A stretch of 64,000 nucleotides of DNA from Streptomyces flaveolus (GCF_014648815.1 NZ_BMRV01000004.1:372001-436000), one strand, 5' to 3'. Counted from the first letter of the stretch, positions 13,992-23,547 are shown. A program made the numbers and translations. The notes: generated by a model from the sequence alone, not told the origin.

Positions 13992-15009
13992 TGTTGCCGC
14001 CTCCTGCTGTTGCCGGCGCTTCTCGCCCTGCTTCGCCTTCGTCGTCTGACCCGGTGTCGCCGGCCCCGTCGAGGGGCAGAACACCGGGGACCAGTCTGAC
14101 GCACCGCACTGACAGTAGGTGCCCTTCGGGGTCAAGTCGCGACGAGGCGCGGTCGGGGTCGAGACAGCGAGTTGTGCACAGGCCCCGCTTCGAAACGATT
14201 CCCGCTCTCTCTCTAGTCGGGAGTAGTAGTAGGGCCTGTGGATACCGTGGATAACCCTGTTTCCGCAGGTCAGAGCAGGAATTTTGTCCACGGGGCCTGT
14301 GGGCGGAGCCGGTGGACAACCGGGCGTCTCTGTGGAGAACAGAAAGTTCTGCACACGCCGTGCACAGGGAGGGGCGACTTCTCCCCAGCGCCGTCCCCAG
14401 GTTTACCCACCTTTCCCACAGCCCAATCAGGCACCTTGGTGTGACGCCTTTCACTCGGGGCGGTGAGAAGCCGCGTCGGGTTGCCGAACAGTGGACAGCC
14501 ATGTGGAGAAGCCGGTGATCGCTGGGGACAACCGGCTCCAGCCTGTGGGTTGCCGGTGGACAACTTGACGCGCGGGCTGGGGGCCTTTCCGTTGTCCACA
14601 GCCTGTGGAGATCTTTTGTCCACGGATCCACAAGGGGCTGACCTGCCCTGATCATTCCTCAACACCCCAGCCTGTGGACAGGATCGGGACAACTTCCCGG
14701 TCCCCAAGCTGTGGAGGGGAAAAAGTCGCCGAATCTGTGGAGAGAGGCCGTAACCCGGCACGTATTCGAACAGCGGAGGTCCGGGGCGGAGCCGGCGCGG
14801 GGAGCTGTCCGGCGCTTCGGAGGGCTCTCCGGGCAGCGTTTGGGGCTCCCGTGCGCGGCGTCCGAGGCTCGTCTGCGCCGGTTCCGAGGTGCACCTGGGC
14901 CGGTTCCCGAGGCTCACCTGCGCCGGCTCCGGAGCTTCCCGCATCGGGTTCGGGAGCTTCCTCGCGCGTGTTTGGGGGGTCCCCCGCGCCGGCTCCGGGG
15001 CACGGAAAA
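13992..15009. other. oriC: oriC: DnaA-box cluster between dnaN and dnaA
   Basis: A non-coding region of about 1 kb. DnaA-box-like 9-mers ((T/C)(T/C)(G/A/C)TCCACA and one-mismatch variants) start at 14172, 14284, 14592 (perfect TTGTCCACA), 14616 and 14624 on plus, and at 14237, 14246, 14311, 14331, 14490, 14502, 14523, 14555, 14604, 14673, 14684, 14710 and 14736 on minus, about 18 in total between 14172 and 14744. Both orientations occur and several lie back to back (14592/14604, 14616/14624). This density and the dnaN/dnaA flanks identify the Streptomyces origin. No strongly AT-rich unwinding element is evident. The part from 14816 onwards is a separate repeat array. Confidence 0.93.
14816..14993. 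repeat. array of ~22-bp imperfect direct repeats beside oriC
   Basis: Eight consecutive GC-rich units begin at 14816, 14840, 14861, 14883, 14905, 14928, 14950 and 14972, with lengths 24, 21, 22, 22, 23, 22, 22 and 22. A typical unit starts TCCGAGGCTC and ends TGCGCCGGT. Units at 14861, 14883 and 14905 are the most alike; the outer ones decay. It lies between the last DnaA box and the dnaA terminator. I know of no named element of this kind here. Confidence 0.7.
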
Positions 15010-15038
15010 GGCGCCCCCAGGGCTCTCCAGAGGGCGCC
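15006..15038 (-). terminator. dnaA terminator
   Basis: On the minus strand a GGCGCCC/GGGCGCC stem with a 15-base internal part is followed by TTTT. It lies 33 bases past the dnaA stop codon and separates dnaA transcription from oriC. Confidence 0.75.
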
Positions 15039-15071
15039 TCCAGGACGCGTTCCGGCGCTTGCCGGCGGCCG

Positions 15072-17033
15072 TCAGCCGTTCTTGATGCGGTTGGTCAGCT
15101 CCGTCACCTGGTTGTAGATGGAGCGCCGCTCGGCCATCAGATTGCGGATCTTGCGGTCGGCGTGCATCACCGTGGTGTGGTCCCGGCCGCCGAACAGCGC
15201 GCCGATCTTCGGCAGCGAGAGGTCCGTCAGCTCGCGGCAGAGATACATGGCGATCTGGCGCGCCGTCACCAGGGCGCGCCCGCGGGAGGTGCCGCACAGG
15301 TCCTCGACGGTGAGGCCGAAGTAGTCGGCGGTGGCGCCCATGATGGCCGTGGACGTGATCTCGGGGGCCGAGTCCTCGCCGCCGGGGATCAGGTCCTTGA
15401 GGACGATCTCGGTCAGGCCCAGGTCGACCGGCTGCCGGTTGAGCGACGCGAACGCGGTGACCCGGATCAGCGCGCCCTCCAGCTCGCGGATGTTGCGCGA
15501 GATGCGGGAGGCGATGAACTCCAGCACCTCCGGCGGGGCGTTGAGCTGTTCCTGTACCGCCTTCTTGCGCAGGATCGCGATGCGCGTCTCCAGTTCGGGC
15601 GGCTGGACGTCGGTGGTCAGGCCCCACTCGAAACGGTTCCGCAGCCGGTCCTCGAGCGTCACCAGCTGCCTGGGCGGCCGGTCGGAGGACAGGACGATCT
15701 GCTTGTTGGCGTTGTGGAGCGTGTTGAAGGTGTGGAAGAACTCCTCCTGCGTCGACTCCTTGTCCGCCAGGAACTGGATGTCGTCGACGAGCAGGATGTC
15801 CATCTCTCGGTAGCGCTTGCGGAAGCTGTCGCCCTTGCCGTCGCGGATGGAGTTGATGAACTCGTTGGTGAACTCCTCCGAGCTCACGTACCGCACGCGC
15901 GTGCCGGGGTAGAGGCTGCGCGCGTAGTGCCCGATCGCGTGGAGCAGGTGCGTCTTGCCGAGCCCGGACTCTCCGTAGATGAAGAGGGGGTTGTACGCCT
16001 TGGCGGGTGCTTCGGCGACGGCCACGGCCGCCGCGTGGGCGAAGCGGTTGGAGGCGCCGATGACGAAGGTGTCGAAGAGGTACTTCGGGTTGAGGCGCGC
16101 GGTGGGTTCGCCGGGGCCGGTCGCCGGTGCGGGCTGCGCGGCCAGCGGGCCCGGGGCGCCGGTTGCGGGACCGGGGCCGACGGGACCGCCGCGGTGGACA
16201 TGGCCGGAGCCGGGCGGCGGCTCGGGAAGGTCGCGCCGGGCGCCGCGCTGGTCGTAGTCGCCGCGGGGCTGGTCGTAGTCGGTGCGCTGGGGGTCGTACG
16301 GGGGGCGCTCCGGCGGCTGCGGGCGGCGGTCCTGGGCACGCCGGTCCTGCGGGTACGCGTCCTGGGGGTACGGCTCCTGGCCGTAGGAGTCCTGGGGGTA
16401 GGAGTCCTGCGGGTAACCGTCCTGGGAGGGCGGACCGTAGGAGTCCTGCTGCGGCGAGGCGTAGGGATCCCGCTCCGGGAAGCCGAGGCGCTGCTGCTGC
16501 CAGCCGTAGTCGTCCTGCTGGGAAGGGCGGGGCCAGGAGCCGGGCTCGGGACGCTGGTATTCCTGCGGGTAGGCCGGGCGGGCGGTGGGGAGCTGGTCGG
16601 CGCGGTGGCGGCCGTATCCCTCGTAGTCGTCGCGGTTGTGGGTTCCCTGGCCGCTCTGGCCCGCTCCGCTTCCTCCCTGGCCGGGGGACGGGAGCTCGGG
16701 CTCCTCGTAGCGCGGCTGGGGGCGGGCGGGCGGTGCCGGCGGCGCTGGGGGTTCGCCCGCGGTGTCGTCGACGGTGATCGCGATGCGGATGGGGCGGCCG
16801 CACTCCCGGCTCAGCGTCTCGCTGACGACGGGGGCGAGCCGGCCCTCGAGCACGCCCTTCGCGAACTCGTTGGGTACGGCGAGGAGGGCGGTGTCGGCGA
16901 CCAGTGCCAGGGGCTGGCAGCGGCGGATCCAGTGCTCGTCCTTCGATTCGACCCCTTGCCCGCGGCCCTCTCCCAGGAGCTGCTCCAGTACGCGTGGCCA
17001 CACTGCGGCAAGATCGGCAGGTACGTCAGCCAC
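15072..17033 (-). CDS. dnaA: chromosomal replication initiator DnaA
   Basis: 653 residues from GTG ([12 protein letters not shown]...). It binds DnaA boxes, opens oriC and helps load DnaB. Domain I covers about 1-90. Domain II is very long (about 95-300), rich in Pro, Tyr, Gln, Asp and Arg, with tandem PQDSY-like repeats, which makes the protein much longer than the ~450-residue norm, as known in Streptomyces. Domain III has Walker [10 protein letters not shown] (354-362) and Walker [14 protein letters not shown]. Domain IV carries the DNA-binding signature [16 protein letters not shown]. It reads away from the rpmH operon and toward oriC. Two DnaA boxes upstream suggest autoregulation. Confidence 0.98.
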   Translation of the reverse strand: MADVPADLAAVWPRVLEQLLGEGRGQGVESKDEHWIRRCQPLALVADTALLAVPNEFAKGVLEGRLAPVVSETLSRECGRPIRIAITVDDTAGEPPAPPAPPARPQPRYEEPELPSPGQGGSGAGQSGQGTHNRDDYEGYGRHRADQLPTARPAYPQEYQRPEPGSWPRPSQQDDYGWQQQRLGFPERDPYASPQQDSYGPPSQDGYPQDSYPQDSYGQEPYPQDAYPQDRRAQDRRPQPPERPPYDPQRTDYDQPRGDYDQRGARRDLPEPPPGSGHVHRGGPVGPGPATGAPGPLAAQPAPATGPGEPTARLNPKYLFDTFVIGASNRFAHAAAVAVAEAPAKAYNPLFIYGESGLGKTHLLHAIGHYARSLYPGTRVRYVSSEEFTNEFINSIRDGKGDSFRKRYREMDILLVDDIQFLADKESTQEEFFHTFNTLHNANKQIVLSSDRPPRQLVTLEDRLRNRFEWGLTTDVQPPELETRIAILRKKAVQEQLNAPPEVLEFIASRISRNIRELEGALIRVTAFASLNRQPVDLGLTEIVLKDLIPGGEDSAPEITSTAIMGATADYFGLTVEDLCGTSRGRALVTARQIAMYLCRELTDLSLPKIGALFGGRDHTTVMHADRKIRNLMAERRSIYNQVTELTNRIKNG

Positions 17034-17134
17034 AGGGCACGCTCTCTCACGAGTCCCTCGAAGGTGTGATTCGGGGACGGGTCGGGATGAAACTCGGGTG
17101 GGGCAGGGATAAGGGAACGAATCGGAGTTCAGTC

Positions 17135-17164
17135 ACGGTAGTCAGCGCGACGGGTAGGGTTCAA
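17135..17164 (-). promoter_or_regulatory. candidate dnaA promoter
   Basis: On the minus strand, -35 TTGAAC (17159-17164) and -10 TACCGT (17135-17140) with an 18-base spacer, about 100 bases before the dnaA GTG. The DnaA-box pair lies directly upstream of the -35. Confidence 0.5.
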
Positions 17165-17168
17165 GTCG

Positions 17169-17189
17169 TTGTCCCCAGCCTGTGGACAA
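17169..17189. promoter_or_regulatory. DnaA box pair at the dnaA promoter
   Basis: TTGTCCCCA on plus (17169-17177) faces a perfect TTGTCCACA on minus (17181-17189), separated by 3 bases. They sit just upstream of the candidate dnaA -35 and between the divergent dnaA and rpmH promoters. Facing boxes at this place are known to mediate dnaA autoregulation in Streptomyces. Confidence 0.75.
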
Positions 17190-17211
17190 GTGTGCCTCGG
17201 TCACCTCTGGT

Positions 17212-17241
17212 TTGACCGAATGGCGCAGTCTCACGTACCGT
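17212..17241 (+). promoter_or_regulatory. candidate rpmH operon promoter
   Basis: -35 TTGACC (17212-17217) and -10 TACCGT (17236-17241), spacer 18. The -10 hexamer is identical to that of the divergent dnaA candidate. The leader to rpmH is about 160 bases. Confidence 0.5.
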
Positions 17242-17410
17242 AACCAGGTCGAGTTGTCGATGGCTGCTGCCGCCTGCCTCCGATGGGCACAGGTCACGTC
17301 CAAGGTGATCGAAAAAGCGGTGCACTCGGGCGTGACGAGAGCTACTCGTGGGCGCACGGTGACAGCCAGGACGGCACCCCGCCAACCCCGATTCTTTCTG
17401 GAGCCCCCGA

Positions 17411-17548
17411 GTGAGCAAGCGCACCTTCCAGCCGAACAACCGTCGTCGCGCCAAGACCCACGGCTTCCGGCTGCGTATGCGCACCCGTGCCGGCCGCGCG
17501 ATTCTCGCGACCCGCCGCAGCAAGGGTCGCGCCCGTCTGTCCGCCTGA
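17411..17548 (+). CDS. rpmH: 50S ribosomal protein L34
   Basis: 45 residues from GTG with GGAG 7 bases upstream. The peptide starts [20 protein letters not shown] and ends SKGRARLSA, an unmistakable L34: very basic and full length. First gene of the rpmH-rnpA-yidD-yidC-jag operon, 21 bases before rnpA and divergent from dnaA, as in most bacteria. Confidence 0.98.
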   Translation: MSKRTFQPNNRRRAKTHGFRLRMRTRAGRAILATRRSKGRARLSA

Positions 17549-17569
17549 TCCCGGTCAGGTCATGACATC

Positions 17570-17941
17570 GTGCTGCCCACCGAGAACCGGCTGAGGCGGC
17601 GCGAGGACTTCGCGACCGCGGTACGACGAGGCCGCCGGGCCGGCCGCCCGGCTCTCGTCGTCCACCTTCGAAGCGGTGCCACGGACCCGCACGCGCCTGG
17701 GGAGAGCGCTCCCCCGACACGTGCGGGTTTCGTCGTGAGCAAAGCCGTGGGTGGCGCGGTGGTGCGCAACAAGGTGAAGCGCAGGCTTCGCCATCTGATG
17801 CGCGACCGGGTCGACCTGTTTCCCCCCGGTAGCCTGGTAGTCGTACGAGCGCTGCCCGGTGCGGGTGACGCCGACCATGCACAGCTGGCCCAAGACCTGG
17901 ACGCCGCCCTGAAGCGGCTACTGGGAGGGGGCGCGCGATGA
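17570..17941 (+). CDS. rnpA: ribonuclease P protein component
   Basis: 123 residues from GTG. The protein cofactor of RNase P, which matures tRNA 5' ends. It starts [14 protein letters not shown] and carries the family RNA-binding signature [18 protein letters not shown]. Its stop overlaps the yidD start (ATGA), giving translational coupling. Usual length. Confidence 0.97.
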   Translation: MLPTENRLRRREDFATAVRRGRRAGRPALVVHLRSGATDPHAPGESAPPTRAGFVVSKAVGGAVVRNKVKRRLRHLMRDRVDLFPPGSLVVVRALPGAGDADHAQLAQDLDAALKRLLGGGAR

Positions 17942-18312
17942 AGTACCCGCTGCTGGCTCTGATCAAGCTCTACCAGTGGACGATCAGTCCTCTGCTCGGG
18001 CCGGTCTGCAAGTACTACCCGTCGTGCTCCCACTACGGCTACACGGCCATCGACCGGCACGGTGCCATCAAGGGAACGGCACTCACCGCCTGGCGCATCC
18101 TGCGGTGCAATCCGTGGTCGCTGGGCGGGGTGGACCATGTTCCGCCGCGCAAGCGCCCGCGGTGGCACGAAATGCTGCGTGACGCCTGGCGTGCACGCAG
18201 GGGCGGGCCCTCCGCCGCCGAACCGGCCATCGAGGGACAGACTTCTCCCACGAGTCCGTCCAGTCCTTCGAGCCCGGCCGCAGAGACCCAGTCCCATGCC
18301 CAAGGAGCATGA
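17938..18312 (+). CDS. yidD: membrane protein insertion efficiency factor YidD
   Basis: 124 residues; the first ~75 form the YidD/DUF37 domain: [34 protein letters not shown] with the conserved cysteines, [21 protein letters not shown]. It assists YidC insertion at the inner face of the membrane through an amphipathic N-terminal helix. The C-terminal ~45 residues are a low-complexity Ser/Pro extension common in Streptomyces. It overlaps rnpA by 4 bases and is 3 bases before yidC. Confidence 0.95.
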   Translation: MKYPLLALIKLYQWTISPLLGPVCKYYPSCSHYGYTAIDRHGAIKGTALTAWRILRCNPWSLGGVDHVPPRKRPRWHEMLRDAWRARRGGPSAAEPAIEGQTSPTSPSSPSSPAAETQSHAQGA

Positions 18313-18315
18313 TTA

Positions 18316-19593
18316 GTGGACACGATTGCCAGCCTCTTCAGCTTCATCACGACACCTGTCTCCTGGGTCATCGTCCAGTTCCACAGCGTGTACGGCGCCA
18401 TTTTCGGCCCTGACACGGGATGGGCCTGGGGCCTGTCCATCGTGTCCCTGGTGATTCTGATCCGCATCTGCCTGATCCCGCTCTTCGTGAAGCAGATCAA
18501 GTCGACGCGTGCGATGCAGACGCTCCAGCCGGAGATGAAGAAGATCCAGGAGCGCTACAAGAACGACAAGCAGCGTCAGTCCGAAGAGATGATGAAGCTG
18601 TACAAGGAGACGGGCACCAACCCGCTCTCCTCGTGCCTTCCCATCCTGGCGCAGTCCCCGTTCTTCTTCGCCCTGTATCACGTGCTCAACGGCATCGCGA
18701 CGGGCGACACCATCGGCGTGATCAACGAGCGCCTGCTGGAGAGCGCGCAGAAGGCCCACATCTTCGGTGCTCCGCTGGCGGCGAAGTTCACCGACGGTGC
18801 GTCGAAGGTGGAGGCTCTCGGGTCCTCCATCACCGACGTCCGCGTCGTCACCGCCATCATGATCGTCCTGATGTCGGCGTCGCAGTTCTTCACCCAGCGC
18901 CAGCTGATGACCAAGAACGTCGACACGACGGTGAAGACGCCGTTCATGCAGCAGCAGAAGATGCTGATGTACGTCTTCCCGGTCATGTTCGCCGTCTTCG
19001 GCATCAACTTCCCGGTCGGTGTCCTCGTCTACTGGCTCACCACCAACGTGTGGACCATGGGCCAGCAGATGTACGTCATCCGCAACAACCCGACCCCGGG
19101 TTCCAAGGCCCAGGCCGCCTACCTGGAGCGCCTGCACAAGCACGTCACCGAGCACGGCAAGACGCGTGGCCGCGGACAGAAGGCCATCGTGAAGGCGATC
19201 GTCGCCAAGGGCCGGGACCGCAACGAGTTCGAGCGCAAGTTCATCAACGGTCTGAACAAGGCGGGTCTGGCGGCCCAGCCCGACGGCACCGTGGTGAAGA
19301 GCGATGCACCCGTCGCCGTGCAGACCGAGGACGGTGCTCCCGTCGCGACGGGCACGCCGAAGCGTCAGCAGCCCAAGCGGCAGAGCAAGTCCCAGCGGCA
19401 GTCCACGAAGGCGGCCGGCGAGGCCGAGCCGAAGACCTCGCTCACCAAGTCCGACGAGCCGGAGGACGCCAAGCCGGGCACCCAGCCCGCCGCCAAGAAG
19501 TCCGCTCAGAAGCCCGGCGGCGGTGGCCGCAGCAAGGCCCAGTCCGGACAGCGCAAGGGCCCGCAGCGGCCCAAGTCCCCGTCGAAGAAGTAA
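18316..19593 (+). CDS. yidC: membrane protein insertase YidC
   Basis: 425 residues from GTG with AGGAGC upstream. An Oxa1/Alb3-type insertase for inner-membrane proteins. A short first helix region is followed by [21 protein letters not shown] with the conserved groove arginine, the cytosolic coiled hairpin ([15 protein letters not shown]...), then the further helices [26 protein letters not shown] and [21 protein letters not shown]. The last ~140 residues are a Lys/Gln-rich basic tail that probably contacts the ribosome. It is the Gram-positive form without the large periplasmic domain. Confidence 0.97.
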   Translation: MDTIASLFSFITTPVSWVIVQFHSVYGAIFGPDTGWAWGLSIVSLVILIRICLIPLFVKQIKSTRAMQTLQPEMKKIQERYKNDKQRQSEEMMKLYKETGTNPLSSCLPILAQSPFFFALYHVLNGIATGDTIGVINERLLESAQKAHIFGAPLAAKFTDGASKVEALGSSITDVRVVTAIMIVLMSASQFFTQRQLMTKNVDTTVKTPFMQQQKMLMYVFPVMFAVFGINFPVGVLVYWLTTNVWTMGQQMYVIRNNPTPGSKAQAAYLERLHKHVTEHGKTRGRGQKAIVKAIVAKGRDRNEFERKFINGLNKAGLAAQPDGTVVKSDAPVAVQTEDGAPVATGTPKRQQPKRQSKSQRQSTKAAGEAEPKTSLTKSDEPEDAKPGTQPAAKKSAQKPGGGGRSKAQSGQRKGPQRPKSPSKK

Positions 19594-19608
19594 GAAGGAG
19601 TCCATCCC

Positions 19609-20121
19609 GTGACGGAAGGCACCACCTCCGCCGCTGCCGAGGGTGCAGACACCCTGACTCGCCTCGAGCAGGAGGGCGAGATCGCGGCGGACTACCTGGA
19701 GGGTCTGCTCGACATCGCCGACCTGGACGGCGACATCGACATGGACGTCGAGGCCGACCGTGCCTCTGTCTCGATCATCAGCGACACGAACAGCCGTGAT
19801 CTGCAGAAGCTGGTCGGCCGGGACGGTGAGGTGCTGGAGGCTCTGCAGGAGCTCACGCGCCTGGCCGTGCACCGGGAGACCGGGGACCGCAGCCGGCTGA
19901 TGCTCGACATCGCGGGTTACCGGGCCAGGAAGCGCGCCGAGCTCTCCGAGCTGGGGGCGAAGGCCGCGGCAGAGGCCAAGAGCAGCGGCGAGGCCGTGCG
20001 GCTGCAGCCGATGACGCCGTTCGAGCGCAAGGTCGTGCACGACGCGGTCAAGTCCGCGGGACTGCGCAGCGAGTCCGAGGGCGAGGAGCCGCAGCGCTTC
20101 GTCGTCGTGCTTCCCGCCTGA
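19609..20121 (+). CDS. jag: Jag/KhpB single-stranded nucleic acid-binding protein
   Basis: 170 residues; starts 15 bases after yidC with AAGAAGGAG upstream. It has a KH-like domain (about 50-95, with the GRDGEVLEALQELTRL helix-loop) followed by an R3H domain (about 98-165, RSRLMLDIAGYRARKR and a final EPQRFVVVLPA). The N-terminal Jag domain of Firmicutes is absent. KhpB binds RNA and in other Gram-positives affects cell division and elongation. Last gene of the operon, followed by a terminator. Confidence 0.93.
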   Translation: MTEGTTSAAAEGADTLTRLEQEGEIAADYLEGLLDIADLDGDIDMDVEADRASVSIISDTNSRDLQKLVGRDGEVLEALQELTRLAVHRETGDRSRLMLDIAGYRARKRAELSELGAKAAAEAKSSGEAVRLQPMTPFERKVVHDAVKSAGLRSESEGEEPQRFVVVLPA

Positions 20122-20138
20122 TCGGTTCCCACGTTCTC

Positions 20139-20173
20139 CGGCCCCGTCTGTTGCGCAGGCGGGGCCGAATTTT
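20139..20173 (+). terminator. terminator of the rpmH-jag operon
   Basis: A 12-bp stem with one mismatch (CGGCCCCGTCTG / CAGGCGGGGCCG), loop TTGCG, followed by AATTTT. Confidence 0.85.
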
Positions 20174-20246
20174 GTCAGCCTGATAGTTCTGGTGGTTCTG
20201 GCATCGGCGCCTGGGCGCGGATGCGGTACGGAAGGACGGTCCCCCC

Positions 20247-20966
20247 GTGACGGAGGCAGCGGAGCTTCCCCCTGTGCCCGAGCAGGCACGTGAGGTGTTC
20301 GGTGATCGCTACGCGGATGCGGTCCGCTATGCGGAGCTGCTCGCCGAGGCGGGAGTGCAGCGAGGCCTGATCGGTCCCCGTGAGGTCCCGCGCCTGTGGG
20401 AGCGGCACCTGCTGAACTGTGCGGTGCTCTCGGAGGTCGTGCCCGAGGGGGTGACGGTGTGCGATGTCGGCTCGGGCGCCGGGCTGCCAGGCATTCCGCT
20501 GGCGCTCGTCCGCGACGACCTCAAGATCACGCTCCTTGAGCCGCTGCTGCGGCGCACCAACTTCCTGACCGAGGTGGTGGAGCTGCTGGGCCTGGACCAT
20601 GTGACCGTTGTGCGTGGCCGGGCCGAGGAGGTCATGGGCAAGGTCCCGCCGGTGCACGTGGTGACGGCCCGTGCTGTCGCGCCGCTGGACCGCCTGGCCA
20701 CCTGGGGTATTCCGCTGCTGCGCCCCTACGGAGAGATGCTCGCCCTCAAGGGCGACACGGCCGAGGAGGAGCTCAAGGCCGCGGCCACGGCGCTCAGCAA
20801 GCTGGGTGCAGTGGAGACGTCGATCCTGCATGTGGGTGAAGGCGTCGTGGATCCCCAGTCCACTGTGGTGCGCGTCGAGGTCGGGGAGAGCCCCGGAGGT
20901 GTGCGCTTCGCCGCCAAGCGGGCCAAGGCGGCCCGGACCGGACGGGCACGCCGACGACGCGGATGA
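20247..20966 (+). CDS. rsmG: 16S rRNA m7G527 methyltransferase RsmG
   Basis: 239 residues from GTG with GAAGGACGG upstream. It methylates N7 of G527 in 16S rRNA; loss gives low-level streptomycin resistance and, in Streptomyces, antibiotic overproduction. The SAM-binding motif is VCDVGSGAGLPGIPLAL, and VHVVTARAVAPLDRL forms the GidB-type active-site region. The basic C terminus is Arg/Ala-rich. It lies after the jag terminator and before parA, the standard gidB-parA order. Confidence 0.96.
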   Translation: MTEAAELPPVPEQAREVFGDRYADAVRYAELLAEAGVQRGLIGPREVPRLWERHLLNCAVLSEVVPEGVTVCDVGSGAGLPGIPLALVRDDLKITLLEPLLRRTNFLTEVVELLGLDHVTVVRGRAEEVMGKVPPVHVVTARAVAPLDRLATWGIPLLRPYGEMLALKGDTAEEELKAAATALSKLGAVETSILHVGEGVVDPQSTVVRVEVGESPGGVRFAAKRAKAARTGRARRRRG

Positions 20967-21090
20967 GCGTGCGGCGGCGCTGATCCGTCCCGACGTCCCC
21001 GTCCTGACGAGACGGCGTACTCCACACAAGCCTCCCCGCCTACGCATGCCGGAGTGTCGCGGCGGTTCGCCCTCGGGTGCTGTGCATCGT

Positions 21091-21104
21091 GTTTCACGTG
21101 AAAC
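21091..21104. other. parS site (perfect)
   Basis: GTTTCACGTGAAAC, upstream of parA; ParB loading site. Confidence 0.9.
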
Positions 21105-21235
21105 GTCGCTCACTGCTGCACGGCATCATCAGTCGCGGTCGCACCGCGGCCGAACCTCGCGACCGGAGGCCCCTCGGTTCTCTTGCTGAGGAACCGGACT
21201 CTCCCGAGGATTCGACCCTCTTGCGGGGTACGGAG

Positions 21236-21262
21236 TTGTCCACAGAGGTGGATTTCTCCACA
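21236..21262 (+). other. two DnaA boxes upstream of parA
   Basis: A perfect TTGTCCACA (21236-21244) and TTCTCCACA (21254-21262), same orientation, 18 bases apart, ending 36 bases before the preferred parA start. Confidence 0.65.
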
Positions 21263-21298
21263 GAACGTCAGGCCTCACTGGTTCACGACCCCGCAGGC

Positions 21299-22372
21299 AT
21301 GGGAGGCTCTGTTCATTGCGAGCCTGAAGTCGAGGAGAGTGAATCCTTGCGGTCCGACGCCAACATCGCGGGACCGATGACCGATCCGGTCCCCGGTCCC
21401 CGCACCGAGTCGATGGGGGCGGATGTTTCACGTGAAACGCCGCCTCCGATGGACGACACTCCGATCGGTCGAGCTGCCCAACTGGCGGTGGAGGCTCTCG
21501 GGCGAGCCGGCGAGGGCCTGCCACGGCCCGAGCAGACCCGCGTGATCGTGGTCGCCAACCAGAAGGGCGGCGTCGGCAAGACGACGACGACCGTCAATCT
21601 CGCCGCGTCGCTGGCGCTGCACGGGGCCCGCGTTCTGGTCGTCGACCTCGACCCGCAGGGCAATGCGTCCACCGCGCTGGGGATCGACCACCACGCCGAG
21701 GTGCCGTCCATCTACGACGTGCTGGTCGAGAGCCGGCCGCTCTCCGAGGTCGTTCAGCCGGTTCCCGATGTCGAGGGCCTCTTCTGCGCGCCCGCCACCA
21801 TCGACCTGGCGGGTGCGGAGATCGAGCTGGTCTCCCTGGTGGCACGGGAAAGCCGGCTGGAGCGGGCGATCCAGGCGTACGAGCAGCCGCTGGACTACAT
21901 CCTCATCGACTGCCCGCCCTCCCTCGGCCTGCTGACGGTCAACGCACTCGTCGCGGGCCAGGAGGTGCTGATCCCGATCCAGTGCGAGTACTACGCGCTG
22001 GAGGGACTGGGCCAGCTGCTGCGGAACGTCGACCTGGTGCGGGGGCATCTCAACCCCACCCTGCATGTATCGACGATCCTGCTCACCATGTACGACGGCC
22101 GGACGCGGCTGGCGTCGCAGGTCGCGGACGAGGTGCGCAGCCACTTCGGAGAAGAGGTGCTGCGGACGAGCATCCCGCGCTCGGTCCGTATCTCCGAGGC
22201 CCCGAGTTATGGGCAGACCGTCCTGACCTACGATCCAGGATCGAGTGGAGCCCTCTCCTACCTGGAGGCGGCACGCGAGATCGCGCTCAGGGGTGTCGGG
22301 GTCAATTACGACCCGGCTCAGGCACACCTCGGCGCACAGAACGACCCGAACATGGTGGAGGGGATCCAGTGA
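21299..22372 (+). CDS. parA: chromosome partitioning ATPase ParA
   Basis: 357 residues from the ATG at [11 protein letters not shown]. The frame is open to 21077, but that extension overlaps a parS site and DnaA boxes; later starts (MTDPVPG, MGADVS) are also possible. A MinD/ParA-type Walker ATPase: deviant Walker [10 protein letters not shown], Walker A' [11 protein letters not shown] and Walker [13 protein letters not shown]. It drives segregation of ParB-parS complexes and in Streptomyces organises them along aerial hyphae before sporulation. The ~70-residue acidic N-terminal extension before the ATPase is typical of Streptomyces. A parS site lies inside the coding sequence. Its stop overlaps the parB start. 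Confidence 0.95.
   Translation: MGGSVHCEPEVEESESLRSDANIAGPMTDPVPGPRTESMGADVSRETPPPMDDTPIGRAAQLAVEALGRAGEGLPRPEQTRVIVVANQKGGVGKTTTTVNLAASLALHGARVLVVDLDPQGNASTALGIDHHAEVPSIYDVLVESRPLSEVVQPVPDVEGLFCAPATIDLAGAEIELVSLVARESRLERAIQAYEQPLDYILIDCPPSLGLLTVNALVAGQEVLIPIQCEYYALEGLGQLLRNVDLVRGHLNPTLHVSTILLTMYDGRTRLASQVADEVRSHFGEEVLRTSIPRSVRISEAPSYGQTVLTYDPGSSGALSYLEAAREIALRGVGVNYDPAQAHLGAQNDPNMVEGIQ
21425..21438. other. parS site (perfect), inside parA
   Basis: GTTTCACGTGAAAC within the parA N-terminal extension; encodes the peptide VSRET in frame. Confidence 0.9.
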
Positions 22373-23460
22373 GTGAGCGACGAAGGGGGTTGGGCCGTGG
22401 TCTCGGCGCACTGATTCCCGCAGCCCCGACCGAGAAGTCGGTGGCCTCGGCAGCCCTGGGGAATGCGACGTCCGCTTCCCCGTCGGCGGCGCCCGTGCTG
22501 CCCAGCGACCGGGGAGTCGCGGCGGCGAAGCTGGCCACGCTGACCTCTGTTTCACGTGAAACAGGGGAGTCGGCATCGGCGGGCATGCCCGCGCCTCCCC
22601 TGGGGGCCCACTTCGCGGAAGTGCCCCTGGACTCGATCACTCCGAACCCGCGGCAGCCCCGCAAGGTCTTCGATGAGGACGCCCTCGCCGAGCTGGTGAC
22701 CTCCATCAAGGAGGTCGGTCTCCTTCAGCCGGTCGTCGTCCGGCAGACGGGTCCCGGGCGCTACGAGCTCATCATGGGTGAGCGTCGTCTCCGGGCCAGC
22801 CGCGAAGCGGGGCTGGAGGCCATCCCGGCGATCGTGCGGGCCACGGAGGACGAGCAGCTCCTCCTGGACGCTCTGCTGGAGAACCTGCACCGCGCCCAGC
22901 TGAATCCGCTGGAGGAGGCCTTCGCCTACGACCAGCTACTGAAGGACTTCAACTGCACGCACGACCAGCTGGCGGACCGCATCGGCCGGTCCCGTCCGCA
23001 GGTGTCCAACACGTTGCGTCTGCTGAAGCTGTCCCCGAAGGTGCAGAACCGCGTGGCCGCCGGAGTGCTCTCCGCCGGGCATGCTCGGGCGTTGCTCTCC
23101 GTCGAGGACTCGGAGGAGCAGGAACGGCTGGCTCACCGCATCGTGGCCGAGGGGCTCTCGGTACGGGCGGTCGAGGAGATCGTGACGCTGATGGGCTCCC
23201 GGCCGCAGAAGCCGCAGCGGGCCAAGGGGCCGCGTGCCGGTGCTCTCGTCTCTCCGGCGCTGTCCGAACTGGCGACCCGGCTGTCGGACCGCTTTGAGAC
23301 GCGAGTGAAGGTCGACCTGGGGCAGAAGAAGGGGAAGATCACCGTGGAGTTCGCCTCCATGGAAGATCTGGAACGGATTCTTGGAAGCCTCGCTCCCGGC
23401 GAGGGCCCCGTCCTGCAGAAGGGCCTCGGGGCCGAGGAGGACGAGGAAACCGAGTCCTGA
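22369..23460 (+). CDS. parB: chromosome partitioning protein ParB
   Basis: 363 residues from GTG ([17 protein letters not shown]) with GGAGGGG upstream; GTGA overlap with parA. A CTPase DNA clamp that loads at parS. The N terminus has the Arg-rich ParA-stimulating motif. The CTP-binding region includes [30 protein letters not shown] and [14 protein letters not shown] (boxes with the GERR motif). The helix-turn-helix that reads parS is [19 protein letters not shown]. The C-terminal dimerisation domain covers about 290-350. A parS site lies within the N-terminal linker. In Streptomyces ParB nucleates the large origin complex. Confidence 0.97.
   Translation: MSERRRGLGRGLGALIPAAPTEKSVASAALGNATSASPSAAPVLPSDRGVAAAKLATLTSVSRETGESASAGMPAPPLGAHFAEVPLDSITPNPRQPRKVFDEDALAELVTSIKEVGLLQPVVVRQTGPGRYELIMGERRLRASREAGLEAIPAIVRATEDEQLLLDALLENLHRAQLNPLEEAFAYDQLLKDFNCTHDQLADRIGRSRPQVSNTLRLLKLSPKVQNRVAAGVLSAGHARALLSVEDSEEQERLAHRIVAEGLSVRAVEEIVTLMGSRPQKPQRAKGPRAGALVSPALSELATRLSDRFETRVKVDLGQKKGKITVEFASMEDLERILGSLAPGEGPVLQKGLGAEEDEETES
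22549..22562. other. parS site (perfect), inside parB
   Basis: GTTTCACGTGAAAC with matching flanks T and A (16-bp palindrome); in frame it encodes VSRET in the ParB linker. Confidence 0.9.
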
Positions 23461-23503
23461 TCTTCGGGCAGGTGGATCACTTGACGGTGCTCCGGTTGCC
23501 GAG

Positions 23504-23547
23504 GGGCGGGCTGTGTCCGGTGCCTACCGGAACACGGCCCGCCCTTT
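23504..23547 (+). terminator. parB terminator
   Basis: An imperfect stem of about 18 bp (left GGGCGGGCTGTGT, right ACACGGCCCGCCC) with a small loop, followed by TTT, 43 bases after parB. The rest of the 23461-23787 gap holds no gene I can support. Confidence 0.75.

Larger units (their letters stand above)
20967..21298 (+). promoter_or_regulatory. parAB leader with parS and DnaA boxes
   Basis: About 330 bases between rsmG and the preferred parA start. It holds a perfect parS (21091-21104) and two DnaA-type boxes, TTGTCCACA at 21236-21244 and TTCTCCACA at 21254-21262, followed 37 bases later by the parA ATG. Although the parA frame is open back to 21077, the presence of these protein-binding sites argues that this is leader rather than coding. 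Confidence 0.55.

Noticed and set aside
14238..14944. several short open frames inside oriC
   Set aside because: They run through the DnaA-box cluster and change frame between strands; no ribosome sites or family features.
18313..20289. 658-residue minus-strand frame opposite yidC-jag
   Set aside because: Antisense shadow of a confirmed operon.
21077..21298. N-terminal extension of parA from 21077
   Set aside because: The region carries parS and two DnaA boxes and has no ribosome site; the 357-residue form fits known Streptomyces ParA.
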